Source: Sphingorhabdus sp. Alg239-R122 (GTDB lineage: Bacteria; Pseudomonadota; Alphaproteobacteria; Sphingomonadales; Sphingomonadaceae). From it: 64,000 nt of DNA. Below, in pieces: positions 17,636 to 26,400 of this stretch (the stretch's first letter is position 1; each line of letters begins with the position of its first letter). A model generated the notes under the pieces. The model searched no databases, was not told where the DNA came from, and saw only the letters and a program-made list of their open reading frames with translations. The stretch is taken from the NCBI RefSeq assembly GCF_900537065.1, contig NZ_UNRC01000001.1, forward strand, positions 349,442-413,441, in the 5' to 3' direction. The position numbers and the translations under genes are program-made.

Positions 17636-19558
17636 TTAGTCTTTTTTGTCTTCGTCTTCATCGACTTCCGAAAATTCCGCGTCAACCACATCATCTTCGG
17701 CTGCCTGAGCCGCGGCATCAGCCTGCGCAGCGTCATCGCCGCCGCCACTAGCCTGTTCCTGCTCATAAATCGCCTGACCCAGCTTCATGGCGACCTGCGC
17801 CAATGCCTCCGTCTTGGTTTTCATGGCATCAAGATCTTCTGCTTCAATCGCGGTTTTTGTCTCCGCAACCGCTGCCTCGATTTCAGACTTCAGCGCAGCG
17901 TCGACTTTGTCACCATGCTCTTCCAACTGCTTTTCCGTGGTGTGGACGAGACTGTCTGCATTATTCTTGGTCTCGGCGGCTTCACGGCGCTGTTTGTCAT
18001 CGTCAGCAAACTGTTCCGCGTCCTGAACCATCTGCTCGATATCATCATCGGACAGACCACCAGAGGCCTGGATCTTGATCTGCTGTTCCTTGCCCGTACC
18101 CTTGTCTTTGGCAGACACGTTGACGATACCGTTGGCATCAATGTCAAATGTCACCTCGATCTGAGGTACACCGCGCGGTGCAGGCGGAATGCCGACCAGG
18201 TCAAACTGACCAAGCATCTTATTGTCTGCCGCCATTTCACGCTCACCCTGGAAAACCCGGATAGTCACTGCCTGCTGGTTGTCATCAGCAGTTGAATAGA
18301 CCTGGCTTTTCTTCGAAGGAATGGTCGTGTTGCGGTCAATCATGCGGGTGAACACACCACCCAGTGTTTCGATACCCAACGACAATGGCGTAACGTCGAG
18401 CAGCAGCACGTCTTTCACATCGCCCTGCAGCACACCTGCCTGAATAGCTGCGCCCATGGCTACCACTTCGTCAGGGTTCACACCTGTATGCGGTTCCTTG
18501 CCGAAAAAGTCTTTCACAACTTCACGCACGCGCGGCATGCGGGTCATACCGCCGACCATAACGACATCATCAATTTCATCGGATTTCATGCCCGCGTCTT
18601 TCAACGCTTTTTTGCATGGTTCGAGTGTGCGTTTAATCAGATCACCGACCATTTTTTCAAGGTCAGAGCGGCTGATACTTTTCACAAGGTGCTTCGGGCC
18701 ATTCTGGTCTGCCGTAATAAACGGCAGATTGACTTCGGTCGTCTGCGCTGAAGACAGTTCAATTTTCGCTTTTTCCGCAGCTTCTTTCAAGCGCTGCAAT
18801 GCAAGCTTGTCTTTCGTCAGATCAATGCTTTCGGCTTTTTTGAAATCTGCTGCAAGAAATTCAACGATTTTCGCGTCAAAATCTTCACCACCCAAAAAGG
18901 TGTCACCATTGGTTGATTTAACCTCGAACACGCCATCACCAATTTCCAGGATGGAAATATCAAATGTACCGCCGCCAAGGTCATAGACAGCGATTGTTTT
19001 GCCGTCATTCTTGTCGAGACCGTAGGCCAAAGCTGCCGCTGTTGGTTCGTTGATGATACGTAAAACTTCCAGGCCAGCAATTTTACCAGCATCTTTCGTT
19101 GCCTGGCGCTGTGCGTCGTTAAAATAAGCAGGTACGGTAATCACGGCCTGTGTCACGGTTTCACCGAGATAGCTTTCGGCAGTTTCCTTCATTTTTTGTA
19201 GCGTGAATGCGGAAATCTGCGACGGGGAATAATCTTCACCCGCTGCTTTTACCCATGCGTCACCGTTGGAACCCTTGACGATTTCGTAAGGAACCAGCTC
19301 CATGTCCTTTTTCGTCATCGGGTCATCAAAGCGGCGGCCGATAAGGCGCTTCACCGCAAAAATTGTTCCATCAGGGTTGGTCACCGCCTGGCGTTTTGCC
19401 GGCTGACCAATAAGGCGTTCACCGTCCTTTGTGAAAGCAACGATCGAAGGCGTTGTGCGTGCGCCTTCCGAATTTTCGATAACTTTGGGTTTGCCGCCGT
19501 CCATGACTGCAACGCAGCTGTTTGTCGTACCCAAATCAATGCCAATTACTTTTGCCAT
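17636..19558 (-). CDS. dnaK: Molecular chaperone DnaK (Hsp70)
   Basis: 640 aa. It begins [20 protein letters not shown], the Hsp70 phosphate-binding loop, and continues with the nucleotide-binding domain signatures ([28 protein letters not shown]), the substrate-binding beta domain and a helical lid ending in an acidic tail of Asp/Glu with a lysine end. It is an ATP-driven protein-folding chaperone partnered by DnaJ (next gene) and GrpE (23251-23859). A GAGGAAT ribosome site and a clear RpoH-type promoter lie upstream, so heat-shock control is expected. Confidence 0.98.
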   Translation of the reverse strand: MAKVIGIDLGTTNSCVAVMDGGKPKVIENSEGARTTPSIVAFTKDGERLIGQPAKRQAVTNPDGTIFAVKRLIGRRFDDPMTKKDMELVPYEIVKGSNGDAWVKAAGEDYSPSQISAFTLQKMKETAESYLGETVTQAVITVPAYFNDAQRQATKDAGKIAGLEVLRIINEPTAAALAYGLDKNDGKTIAVYDLGGGTFDISILEIGDGVFEVKSTNGDTFLGGEDFDAKIVEFLAADFKKAESIDLTKDKLALQRLKEAAEKAKIELSSAQTTEVNLPFITADQNGPKHLVKSISRSDLEKMVGDLIKRTLEPCKKALKDAGMKSDEIDDVVMVGGMTRMPRVREVVKDFFGKEPHTGVNPDEVVAMGAAIQAGVLQGDVKDVLLLDVTPLSLGIETLGGVFTRMIDRNTTIPSKKSQVYSTADDNQQAVTIRVFQGEREMAADNKMLGQFDLVGIPPAPRGVPQIEVTFDIDANGIVNVSAKDKGTGKEQQIKIQASGGLSDDDIEQMVQDAEQFADDDKQRREAAETKNNADSLVHTTEKQLEEHGDKVDAALKSEIEAAVAETKTAIEAEDLDAMKTKTEALAQVAMKLGQAIYEQEQASGGGDDAAQADAAAQAAEDDVVDAEFSEVDEDEDKKD

Positions 19559-19641
19559 ATATTCCTCAAGTCTAAAATATTAAGTCCTCCAGGTGGTTCA
19601 CCCCATTATGGCGACGATCCACCCACCCCTTATGAAAAGCG

Positions 19642-19669
19642 ATATAGGTGCGCTTTTGCTTGGCACAAG
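19642..19669 (-). promoter_or_regulatory. RpoH (sigma-32)-type promoter of dnaK
   Basis: On the minus strand CTTG (19666-19669) is separated by 17 bases from CCTATAT (19642-19648), matching the alphaproteobacterial heat-shock consensus CTTG-N17/18-CYTATNT. It sits about 84 bases before the dnaK start. No CIRCE element (TTAGCACTC-N9-GAGTGCTAA) is visible, so positive control by RpoH is the likely mechanism. Confidence 0.75.
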
Positions 19670-19739
19670 GATTGGGAAGCCTTAGAGACAAGTTCAAGGG
19701 GCAAATAATATGTTTTTATGGAAAAAGGACCTGTAATTG

Positions 19740-20273
19740 ATGAATTCCAAATGGTTTGTAGCCGCCGTGACGGGCGTTGCTCTTTCTGCATGTGGCCCTG
19801 CACAGATACTGGGGGCGGATGATGCGATTGTGAAACTCTCTCCCATTGAAGGCAATCCCAGTGCCGGTTACCTTACATTAAGGGGTGGCAGCGAAGACAC
19901 GCAGCTAGTGGAAATATCGTCGAAACAGGCCGAGCGTATTGAATTGCACGAAACCATAAAAGAAAATGGCCTTTCCAAAATGCAGTCACTTGAAAACGTC
20001 GATGTCCCTGCTGGAGAAAATGTTGCTTTTGAGCCCGGCGGAAAGCATCTTATGATTTGGGGTGTCAATAAAGGGGCCGCCCAAAAGGGCGAGATAAAAC
20101 TGCTCGTAAAGTTTGCCAATGGGGAAATTTTCAGAATACCCGCCAAAATAGAGCATATGGGCACAAGCCAGAGCATGCATGATGGGATGGACCATGGCGA
20201 AATGGATCACGGCAAGAACGATAATGATAACGAAGCCATGACGTCAGATACTGGTGAGCAAACCACCGAGTGA
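19740..20273 (+). CDS. PCu(A)C-type periplasmic copper chaperone, lipoprotein
   Basis: 177 aa. A signal with lipobox LSAC (Cys18) precedes a domain holding the exact PCu(A)C copper motif H-X10-M-X21-H-X-M: His70, Met81, His103, Met105. The C-terminus adds a Met/His-rich tail (HDGMDHGEMDHG) that probably also binds copper. The family delivers Cu(I) to the CuA site of cytochrome c oxidase. ATG 19740 follows AAGGAC at a normal distance. It heads a run of four close plus-strand genes. SCO1 and oxidase genes are not nearby. Confidence 0.88.
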   Translation: MNSKWFVAAVTGVALSACGPAQILGADDAIVKLSPIEGNPSAGYLTLRGGSEDTQLVEISSKQAERIELHETIKENGLSKMQSLENVDVPAGENVAFEPGGKHLMIWGVNKGAAQKGEIKLLVKFANGEIFRIPAKIEHMGTSQSMHDGMDHGEMDHGKNDNDNEAMTSDTGEQTTE

Positions 20274-20295
20274 ACCAGAAACGGATAATCCCAGC

Positions 20296-20760
20296 ATGAC
20301 ATCACGGTTGCTAACACAGCGGGAAAAGGCGCTTGTCGCATCGGTTTTTGGCGATGCGATTGCACTAGAGCATGTTGAAATATGCAATCACAAATGGTTC
20401 CCGTTCCAACCGGTGAGGACAGTAATGGCCCCGCGCGGACATATCCATTTTCATCCTAGAGGCGACCTTTTTAAACCGGATTACGCACAGGAAAGCCTTG
20501 GCCTTCAGGGGCTTTTCATCCATGAAATGGTGCATGTGTGGCAGCATCAAAAAGGCATTTTCCTGCCGCTCAAACGTCATCCGTTCTGCCGTTATCACTA
20601 TACACTCAAACCTGGCTGGCGGCTGGAGCGTTATGGTATTGAACAGCAGGCTGAAATTGTCCGGCACGCATTCCTGCTGCGCGAAGGCGCGCTGATTGCA
20701 GGCGCCCCGCCATTGGAACAATATCTCGGCATATTGCCGTTTTCAGGATTTAAGGCATGA
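20296..20760 (+). CDS. HExxH-motif protein ('vgr-related' type)
   Basis: 154 aa from ATG 20296. The motif HEMVHVWQ at 76-83 gives a zincin-like HExxH (His76, Glu77, His80), followed by several Tyr/His residues that could supply the third ligand. I recall similar proteins being labelled 'vgr related protein' in sphingomonads, but know no tested function. A GTG at 20254 is an alternative start that would overlap the copper chaperone gene; neither start has a strong ribosome site. Its stop overlaps the next gene's start by ATGA. No signal peptide is evident. Confidence 0.7.
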   Translation: MTSRLLTQREKALVASVFGDAIALEHVEICNHKWFPFQPVRTVMAPRGHIHFHPRGDLFKPDYAQESLGLQGLFIHEMVHVWQHQKGIFLPLKRHPFCRYHYTLKPGWRLERYGIEQQAEIVRHAFLLREGALIAGAPPLEQYLGILPFSGFKA

Positions 20761-21332
20761 GCGAGTTTGGGTTCATATTTTCACTCTACAGCCTGCTACT
20801 CAGCTTCTCACTTGTTGAATTGCTAAGCGGACTTGGCCGGTGTGTGGAGGAGACACTGCATCCTCGTGATAGCGATGACAAGCAATTCAGGCTTGGCCTC
20901 CTGACCCCCTTGCTTGGTATCTTTGTTTTACTCGACCTTCTGTCATTTTGGTCTGCTGCATGGACCACGCGCGACCTGCTGGAAGTAAACGGGGTGACAC
21001 TTATGTCAGTTCTGGTGTTTGCGAGCAGTTATTTCCTGGCGGCCTATATGGTCTTTCCATCACAGCCCGCAAAACATGAAAACCTGGACGATCATTATTT
21101 CCGTGTTCGCCGTATTGTTATTGGTATCCTGCTCGTGCTGGTCGTATGTCAGCTCGGGTTTTATTGGGCACAGCCAGAACTTGCGGCACGGCTCAATAAT
21201 CCGCTCGCTTTATCACTGACAGCTATCCTCATCATATTGATGCTGGCGACAATGTTATTTCGCAGCGTCAAATTGAATGTCGTCATTCTTGTGGCTCTTA
21301 TTGCCCGCTATCTCATCGTTTACGCGATCTGA
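20757..21332 (+). CDS. Polytopic membrane protein of unknown function
   Basis: 191 aa with about five or six hydrophobic helices (near 5-22, 47-68, 80-100, 118-138, 150-165 and 170-188). No motif that I recognise as belonging to a named family. Its ATG overlaps the previous stop (ATGA) and the MATE gene starts 4 bases after its stop, so it is part of the same transcript and probably works at the inner membrane with one of these neighbours. Function unknown. Confidence 0.75.
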   Translation: MSEFGFIFSLYSLLLSFSLVELLSGLGRCVEETLHPRDSDDKQFRLGLLTPLLGIFVLLDLLSFWSAAWTTRDLLEVNGVTLMSVLVFASSYFLAAYMVFPSQPAKHENLDDHYFRVRRIVIGILLVLVVCQLGFYWAQPELAARLNNPLALSLTAILIILMLATMLFRSVKLNVVILVALIARYLIVYAI

Positions 21333-21336
21333 TCAT

Positions 21337-22716
21337 ATGACTGAACGCAATAAATTGTGGGCAGGTGAACTATCCAAAACGATAAAACTCGCCTGGCCGC
21401 TTATCCTCTCCAATCTCACTTTCTCACTTATCGGCGCGACCGATGTATTGATGATCGGTTGGCTCGGCGCAGAAGAACTGGCGGGCGCTTCGCTGGGCTT
21501 CAACCTTGCCATGCTGGCGGCGATATCTTCCATGGGCGTGATGACCGCGAGCGCGCCCATGATGGCGAGTGAAATCGGCCGCAAGTGGAACAGCGTGCGC
21601 GATGTACGGCGCACGTTCCGGCAAAGTTTCTGGGTCGCCATCACCATTATGGTGCCCGTCTGGCTGATCCTGTGGAACGCTGAAGCAATACTGCTCACGC
21701 TGGGGCAATTGCCTGAACTCGCTGCAAAGGCGCAAACCTATGTACGCATCTATATGTTTTCGATCCTCCCCTTCCTGTTCACCATTGTGATACGCAATTT
21801 CATTTCGGCACTGGAACGACCGAGATGGGCGATGGTGATTGGCATGCTGGGTGTGCTGGCCAATATCGCTTTCAACTATGTGCTTATATTCGGCAAACTC
21901 GGCTTTCCCGCGCTCGGTATTGTCGGTGCAGGCATAGGCAGCATCCTGACCAATTTGGTGATGTTTGCAGGCATGGCAATCGTGCTAACCACTGACAGGC
22001 AATTTCGCCGTTACCGCTTGTTTGGCAATTTCTGGCGCGTGGATTGGGAGCGGTATCGTAGCGTCTGGAAGCTTGGTCTTCCTATCGGTGTTACCTTTGC
22101 GCTGGAAGGCGGCGTGTTCAGCGCGGCTGTGCTGCTAATGGGTCTTATCGATACGCTTTCCGTGGCTGCGCACGCCATCGCGCTGCAAATCGCCTCGCTC
22201 AGCTTTATGGTGCCGATGGGTATCGCGCAGGCAGCAACGGTGCGGGTTGGCATCGGCTATGGCAGGAAAGACAATGCCCTGATCCACCGCGCGGGCTGGA
22301 CAGCCTTTGTGCTGGGAACAGGCTTCATGACACTGACGGCCGCGATTATCTGGATTTTTCCGGAGCCTCTGGCGGGCCTGTTTATTGATTATGACAACCC
22401 ACAATCAACGGCAGTGCTCGCGCTGGCAGTCAAGTTCCTCGCCATTGCAGCATTGTTCCAGATTGTCGATGGCGCGCAGGTGGTGGGCGCAGGGATGCTG
22501 CGCGGACTGCACGACACCACCCTGCCAATGGTTTTCGCCGCATTCGGCTACTGGATTGTCGGCATCGGTGTAGGTGCAGGCCTTGCCTTCTGGGCCGACT
22601 GGCGCGGTGAAGGCCTATGGGCAGGACTTGCTGCAGGACTGGGTGTGGTGGCCGTGCTGATGCTTGTAAGGTGGGTTATGCGGGCGCGGTTAGGATTGTT
22701 GCCGAAAGCTGGTTAA
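21337..22716 (+). CDS. MATE family multidrug/toxin efflux transporter
   Basis: 459 aa with about 12 hydrophobic helices arranged as two related halves; the opening LAWPLILSNLTFSLIGATDVLMIGWLG region and the later PMGIAQAATVRVG segment are typical of NorM-type MATE proteins. They export cationic compounds in exchange for Na+ or H+. ATG 21337 lies 4 bases after the upstream stop; an in-frame start at 21277 is inside that gene and less likely. Association with a copper chaperone in one transcript is unusual but gives no firm substrate. Confidence 0.9.
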   Translation: MTERNKLWAGELSKTIKLAWPLILSNLTFSLIGATDVLMIGWLGAEELAGASLGFNLAMLAAISSMGVMTASAPMMASEIGRKWNSVRDVRRTFRQSFWVAITIMVPVWLILWNAEAILLTLGQLPELAAKAQTYVRIYMFSILPFLFTIVIRNFISALERPRWAMVIGMLGVLANIAFNYVLIFGKLGFPALGIVGAGIGSILTNLVMFAGMAIVLTTDRQFRRYRLFGNFWRVDWERYRSVWKLGLPIGVTFALEGGVFSAAVLLMGLIDTLSVAAHAIALQIASLSFMVPMGIAQAATVRVGIGYGRKDNALIHRAGWTAFVLGTGFMTLTAAIIWIFPEPLAGLFIDYDNPQSTAVLALAVKFLAIAALFQIVDGAQVVGAGMLRGLHDTTLPMVFAAFGYWIVGIGVGAGLAFWADWRGEGLWAGLAAGLGVVAVLMLVRWVMRARLGLLPKAG

Positions 22717-22750
22717 CCTTTGCTTGATGAATCCTTTCTAAAACAGTGAT

Positions 22751-23254
22751 ATGCTGCAAACACCGATACAATCAGACATTGCTCTCGAGCCGTGTGAATT
22801 CACTCTGCTTGATCGGGCTTATGCAATCCGTGGTGAATATCTTGATCATTGTGCCAAAGTAGAAGACTGGATTTGCAAGGCACTTAGGCACGCCGACGGT
22901 ATGGGAATCAAAATTAAGCAGCCATATCTCTTTGGCCAAAAGCTGAAGGCGGCCATAGATTTGGCCCAACAAACGCCAAACCCCTTTCGAAAACCGGAAG
23001 CAGTTTTAAAGCGCTTAAAGGAATTTCAAAGCTATGCAGACATGAGAGGTTGGTTAGGCCATGCCATAATAACAGTTGCGCAAAGTGAGCAGGGTGAAGA
23101 ACTGATTATTTTTATAAAGCCTGGTTCAAACGATGCCATTCCAGGCCACGAAGCGAAATGTATCAGCTTTATCCACGCCAAAACAATCAACTCATCCCTG
23201 AAAGGGTTGGCTAAACTAATCTGCGATCAAAACATAAAGGCAATCAAAGCTTAA
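22751..23254 (+). CDS. Hypothetical protein, possibly acquired
   Basis: 167 aa, soluble, no signal peptide, no family that I recognise. It is Lys/Ile-rich, and its DNA looks more AT-rich than its neighbours, with codons such as AAA, ATA and TTT used freely. Many sphingomonad genomes would have MATE and grpE units directly facing each other, so this may be an insertion. Its stop overlaps the grpE stop by 4 bases (TTAA). There is no clear ribosome site at ATG 22751. A helical N-terminal region (about 15-110) and a beta-rich C-terminal part are suggested by the residue pattern. Confidence 0.65.
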   Translation: MLQTPIQSDIALEPCEFTLLDRAYAIRGEYLDHCAKVEDWICKALRHADGMGIKIKQPYLFGQKLKAAIDLAQQTPNPFRKPEAVLKRLKEFQSYADMRGWLGHAIITVAQSEQGEELIIFIKPGSNDAIPGHEAKCISFIHAKTINSSLKGLAKLICDQNIKAIKA

Positions 23255-23859
23255 TCCGGTTTTTTCGCCACGCCAACCATCGCTGCCCGCAGCAATCGTT
23301 CCTTATACATATAACCGGCCTGCATTTCCTGCACGATCGTGCCCGGCTCTTCCTCATCGCTCGGGATTTCGATCATTGCCTGGTGCTGGTTGGGGTCGAG
23401 CGGCATGCCTTTGGCAGGAATACGGGTAACGCCATGCTTGCCAAACACCGTGTCGAGCTCACGGTGGGTGGCCTGAAGGCCGGTAATCAGGCCCTTCCAC
23501 TTTTCCTCGTCACGAATTTCTTCAGGGATAGCGTCCATTGCCCGGGCAAGGTTATCCGCCACTGACAGGATATCACGCGCAAACGGGGTCGCCGCATAGG
23601 CTTTTGCATCCTGCGCATCTTTTTCCAGGCGGCGGCGGACATTCTGCGCTTCGGCATGCGCATAGAGCGTTGCCTGCTTGGCCTCGGCCAGTTCATTTTC
23701 CAGCTCGGCTATGCGCGCCTCCAGATCTTGCGCGCCTCCGTCAGCCTTGGCATCGCTTTCTTCGCGCAGTTCTTCCGGAACACCTTCCAGTTCAGCTTCT
23801 ACAGCAACATCTTTTTCGGGTGCATCTTTTATATCGTCTTTTTTTGTTTCGTCGCTCAT
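23251..23859 (-). CDS. grpE: Nucleotide exchange factor GrpE
   Basis: 202 aa. A charged, low-complexity N-terminus (KKDDIKDAPEKD) leads into a long coiled coil at about 45-90, then the compact beta domain with the family pattern near the end (GVTRIPAKGMPLDPNQHQAM). GrpE is the dimeric factor that swaps ADP for ATP on DnaK. It follows hrcA by 19 bases in a heat-shock operon. The partner chaperone dnaK lies 4 kb away on the same strand. Confidence 0.96.
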   Translation of the reverse strand: MSDETKKDDIKDAPEKDVAVEAELEGVPEELREESDAKADGGAQDLEARIAELENELAEAKQATLYAHAEAQNVRRRLEKDAQDAKAYAATPFARDILSVADNLARAMDAIPEEIRDEEKWKGLITGLQATHRELDTVFGKHGVTRIPAKGMPLDPNQHQAMIEIPSDEEEPGTIVQEMQAGYMYKERLLRAAMVGVAKKPD

Positions 23860-23878
23860 TTCGCGTAAAAATTCCTGC

Positions 23879-24925
23879 TTATGATTTCATGAGTCTGGTA
23901 AGACTTTTCGCTGTGAAATCTACCATGGGGACCACGCGCGCGTAATTCAAGCGTGTCGGACCAATAACACCAACGACACCGACCACACGGCCCTCCCCGT
24001 CCTTATAGGGCGAAGCGATCACCGATGAACCCGATAATGAAAACAGCTTGTTTTCCGAACCGATGAATATCTTGGTCGCTGATGCCTCACGGGCATTGTC
24101 GAGCAGCTGGGCAATATCTTCCATTTCCTCAAGTTCATTGAGGAGTGTGCGCACCCGTTCAAGGTCGTGCACAGCTTCATTGTCGAGCAGGTTGGCCTGC
24201 CCCCGCACAATCAGTACGGGCCTGTTGGCACCATCTTTTGACCAAGTCGCGAGCCCCTTGCGGATAAGCTCGCTGCTCGCCTTGTCAAGCTGTGCCTTGC
24301 CGGCCTCAATCTCGCTGCCAATTTCCTTGAGCGCGCTGACCAGATTCTTGCCGTTCAGCCGGTGTGTTGCATAATTGCTGGCTTCAACGAGCGCACCATC
24401 GCTGGTCGCCGGATCAATATCGACCACACGGTTTTCCACGCTGCCATCATCGCCCACCAGTACGGCCAATGCCTGTGCAGCGGATAAACGCACAAAACTG
24501 CATTGGCGCAATACCGGTTCCTTGTTCGGAACCATAACTATGCCTGCACAAGCGGAAAGACCCGATAATGTAGCCGTGGCCGCGGCCAGCGCCTGTTCAA
24601 TCGGTCCGTGTTCAGCCAGTTGCGTCTCGATCGCCGCACGTTCCTGTGCGGAAGGTTCTGCCACCTGCATCATGCCATCAACAAACAGCCGCAGGCCGCT
24701 TTCAGTCGGCATACGTCCCGCACTGACATGTGGCGCGGCGAGCAGGCCCAGCTCTTCCAGATCCTGCATCACATTGCGGATTGAGGCCGGTGACAGGCTC
24801 AGCGTGGAATTTTTCGATATCGTGCGCGAGCCCACGGGCACGCCATTATCCAGATAGGATTCGACGATGATGCGGAACACATCACTGGTGCGTTCATTCA
24901 TTTCGGTGAGCGGGTTGGATGTCAT
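23879..24925 (-). CDS. hrcA: Heat-inducible transcription repressor HrcA
   Basis: 348 aa. An N-terminal winged-helix domain carries the HrcA signature around [16 protein letters not shown], followed by the GAF-like and dimerisation regions, ending [16 protein letters not shown] as the family does. HrcA represses groESL-type genes by binding CIRCE; no CIRCE is in this window, so its target lies elsewhere. ATG 24925 fits the family N-terminus (MTxxPxTExxER), but there is no ribosome site and a promoter-like sequence ends about 9 bases upstream, so translation may be leaderless. ATG 24901 is an alternative. Confidence 0.93.
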   Translation of the reverse strand: MTSNPLTEMNERTSDVFRIIVESYLDNGVPVGSRTISKNSTLSLSPASIRNVMQDLEELGLLAAPHVSAGRMPTESGLRLFVDGMMQVAEPSAQERAAIETQLAEHGPIEQALAAATATLSGLSACAGIVMVPNKEPVLRQCSFVRLSAAQALAVLVGDDGSVENRVVDIDPATSDGALVEASNYATHRLNGKNLVSALKEIGSEIEAGKAQLDKASSELIRKGLATWSKDGANRPVLIVRGQANLLDNEAVHDLERVRTLLNELEEMEDIAQLLDNAREASATKIFIGSENKLFSLSGSSVIASPYKDGEGRVVGVVGVIGPTRLNYARVVPMVDFTAKSLTRLMKS

Positions 24926-24933
24926 GGACAAAT

Positions 24934-24962
24934 ATCTAGGGCGTGTTGCCACATCGCTCAAG
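24934..24962 (-). promoter_or_regulatory. Candidate RpoH-type promoter of hrcA-grpE
   Basis: On the minus strand CTTG (24959-24962) is followed after 18 bases by CCTAGAT (24934-24940), one base off the RpoH -10 consensus CYTATNT. Transcription would begin almost at the hrcA ATG. It shares the 79-base space with the divergent rph gene. Confidence 0.5.
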
Positions 24963-25004
24963 AGTGGTTATCGCAAATCGCAATTAGCCACAGGAGAATC
25001 ATTC

Positions 25005-25721
25005 ATGCGTCCATCCGGTCGTGCCGCAGACGAAATGCGCCCCATCACCATCGAAACCGGTTTCACCAAACATGCTGAAGGCTCCTGCCTGATCAGTTTT
25101 GGCGATACCCGCGTATTATGCACAGCCAGTGTTGAAGACCGGTTGCCGCCATGGATGCGCGGCAAGGGTGAAGGCTGGGTCACAGGTGAGTATTCAATGC
25201 TGCCCCGTTCCACACACACGCGCAGTTCACGTGAAGCTGCACGCGGCAAACAATCCGGGCGAACACAGGAAATTCAGCGGCTTATTGGTCGTTCCTTACG
25301 ATCTATCGTAAATATGAAAAAACTGGGCGAGCATCAAATCACACTCGATTGCGATGTTATACAGGCCGATGGCGGTACCCGCACAGCATCGATTTCCGGC
25401 GCGTGGGTGGCGATGAAGCTCGCTGTGGATAAACTGTTGAAAGACGGTGCAATAACGCATGATCCCATTGAACAGAAAATCGCCGCAATCAGCTGCGGCA
25501 TCTACAAAGGCACGCCGGTCCTTGATCTTGACTATGACGAAGACAGCAGCGCCGATGCGGACGCCAATTTCGTGCTGATCGGGGACGGTAATATTGCCGA
25601 GGTGCAGGCAACAGCCGAAGGCGCGACATATGATGAAGAAGGCCTTCTGCGCCTGCTCCGCCTCGCACGTATGGGCTGTACCGAAATTTTCGCGGCGCAG
25701 GACAAAGCTGTTTCCGGCTGA
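25005..25721 (+). CDS. rph: Ribonuclease PH
   Basis: 238 aa. The start [13 protein letters not shown] and the segments [17 protein letters not shown] and the Arg-rich [19 protein letters not shown] are RNase PH hallmarks. It trims tRNA 3' ends by phosphorolysis as a hexamer. ATG 25005 has a strong AGGAGA site 8 bases upstream, which outweighs an in-frame extension to 24867 that would overlap hrcA. It is divergent from hrcA and 8 bases ahead of rdgB, a conserved alphaproteobacterial order. Confidence 0.97.
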   Translation: MRPSGRAADEMRPITIETGFTKHAEGSCLISFGDTRVLCTASVEDRLPPWMRGKGEGWVTGEYSMLPRSTHTRSSREAARGKQSGRTQEIQRLIGRSLRSIVNMKKLGEHQITLDCDVIQADGGTRTASISGAWVAMKLAVDKLLKDGAITHDPIEQKIAAISCGIYKGTPVLDLDYDEDSSADADANFVLIGDGNIAEVQATAEGATYDEEGLLRLLRLARMGCTEIFAAQDKAVSG

Positions 25722-25729
25722 TTACTGAC

Positions 25730-26356
25730 ATGAGTGCCCGCAAACTCACCCCTGGACGCCTTGTCATCGCCAGCCATAATCAGGGCAAGGTGCGTGAAAT
25801 ACGTGAATTGCTGGAACCTTATGGCGTTGAACCGGTTTCGGCGGGAGAGCTGGACCTGCCAGAACCCGAGGAAACCGGCACGACTTTCGCCGAGAATGCG
25901 CTGCTCAAGGCACGTGCCAGCGCGGAAGGCGCAAATTGTGTTGCCCTCGCCGATGATAGCGGGCTGTGTGTGGCTGCCCTTGATGACGCGCCGGGTGTTT
26001 ATACCGCCGACTGGGCTGAAAAAGCCGCATTTGAAAGCGGGCCAGGCCGTGACTGGTATATGGCCATGGGTAAAGTTGAGGGTAAGCTTGCAGAATTGGG
26101 ACCCGATACTGATCGCAGCGGCTATTTCACCTGCACGCTGGCACTCGCATGGCCGGACGGGCATCACGAAATATTTGAAGGCCGCGTGCATGGTTCACTG
26201 ACATGGCCGCCGCGCGGCACACTTGGCTTTGGCTATGATCCGGTCTTTGTACCCAACGGCCATGAACAAACTTTTGCGCAGCTTGATCCGGCGGATAAGC
26301 ATGCGATAAGCCACCGCGCGGATGCATTTGCAAAGCTGGTGGCAGCCTGCCTCTAG
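25730..26356 (+). CDS. rdgB: RdgB/HAM1 family non-canonical purine NTP pyrophosphatase
   Basis: 208 aa. The ITPase signatures are present: [10 protein letters not shown] near residue 15, Fx[15 protein letters not shown] at about 79-86 with the catalytic/metal Asp, and FGYDPVFVP near 165. It hydrolyses dITP, XTP and ITP to the monophosphates, keeping deaminated purines out of DNA. It sits between rph and hemW in one plus-strand run. ATG 25730 follows the rph stop closely. Confidence 0.96.
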   Translation: MSARKLTPGRLVIASHNQGKVREIRELLEPYGVEPVSAGELDLPEPEETGTTFAENALLKARASAEGANCVALADDSGLCVAALDDAPGVYTADWAEKAAFESGPGRDWYMAMGKVEGKLAELGPDTDRSGYFTCTLALAWPDGHHEIFEGRVHGSLTWPPRGTLGFGYDPVFVPNGHEQTFAQLDPADKHAISHRADAFAKLVAACL

Positions 26357-26400
26357 GCACTGCTCGACTTGAACAGGCAAAAGCGCGTAACGTGCATGAT

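Noticed and set aside
17624..18295. 223-aa plus-strand open frame within dnaK
   Set aside because: It is the antisense of the dnaK 3' end, with no ribosome site or family match.
24926..25004. CIRCE operator near hrcA
   Set aside because: No TTAGCACTC-N9-GAGTGCTAA pattern or near match is visible between hrcA and rph, nor upstream of dnaK.
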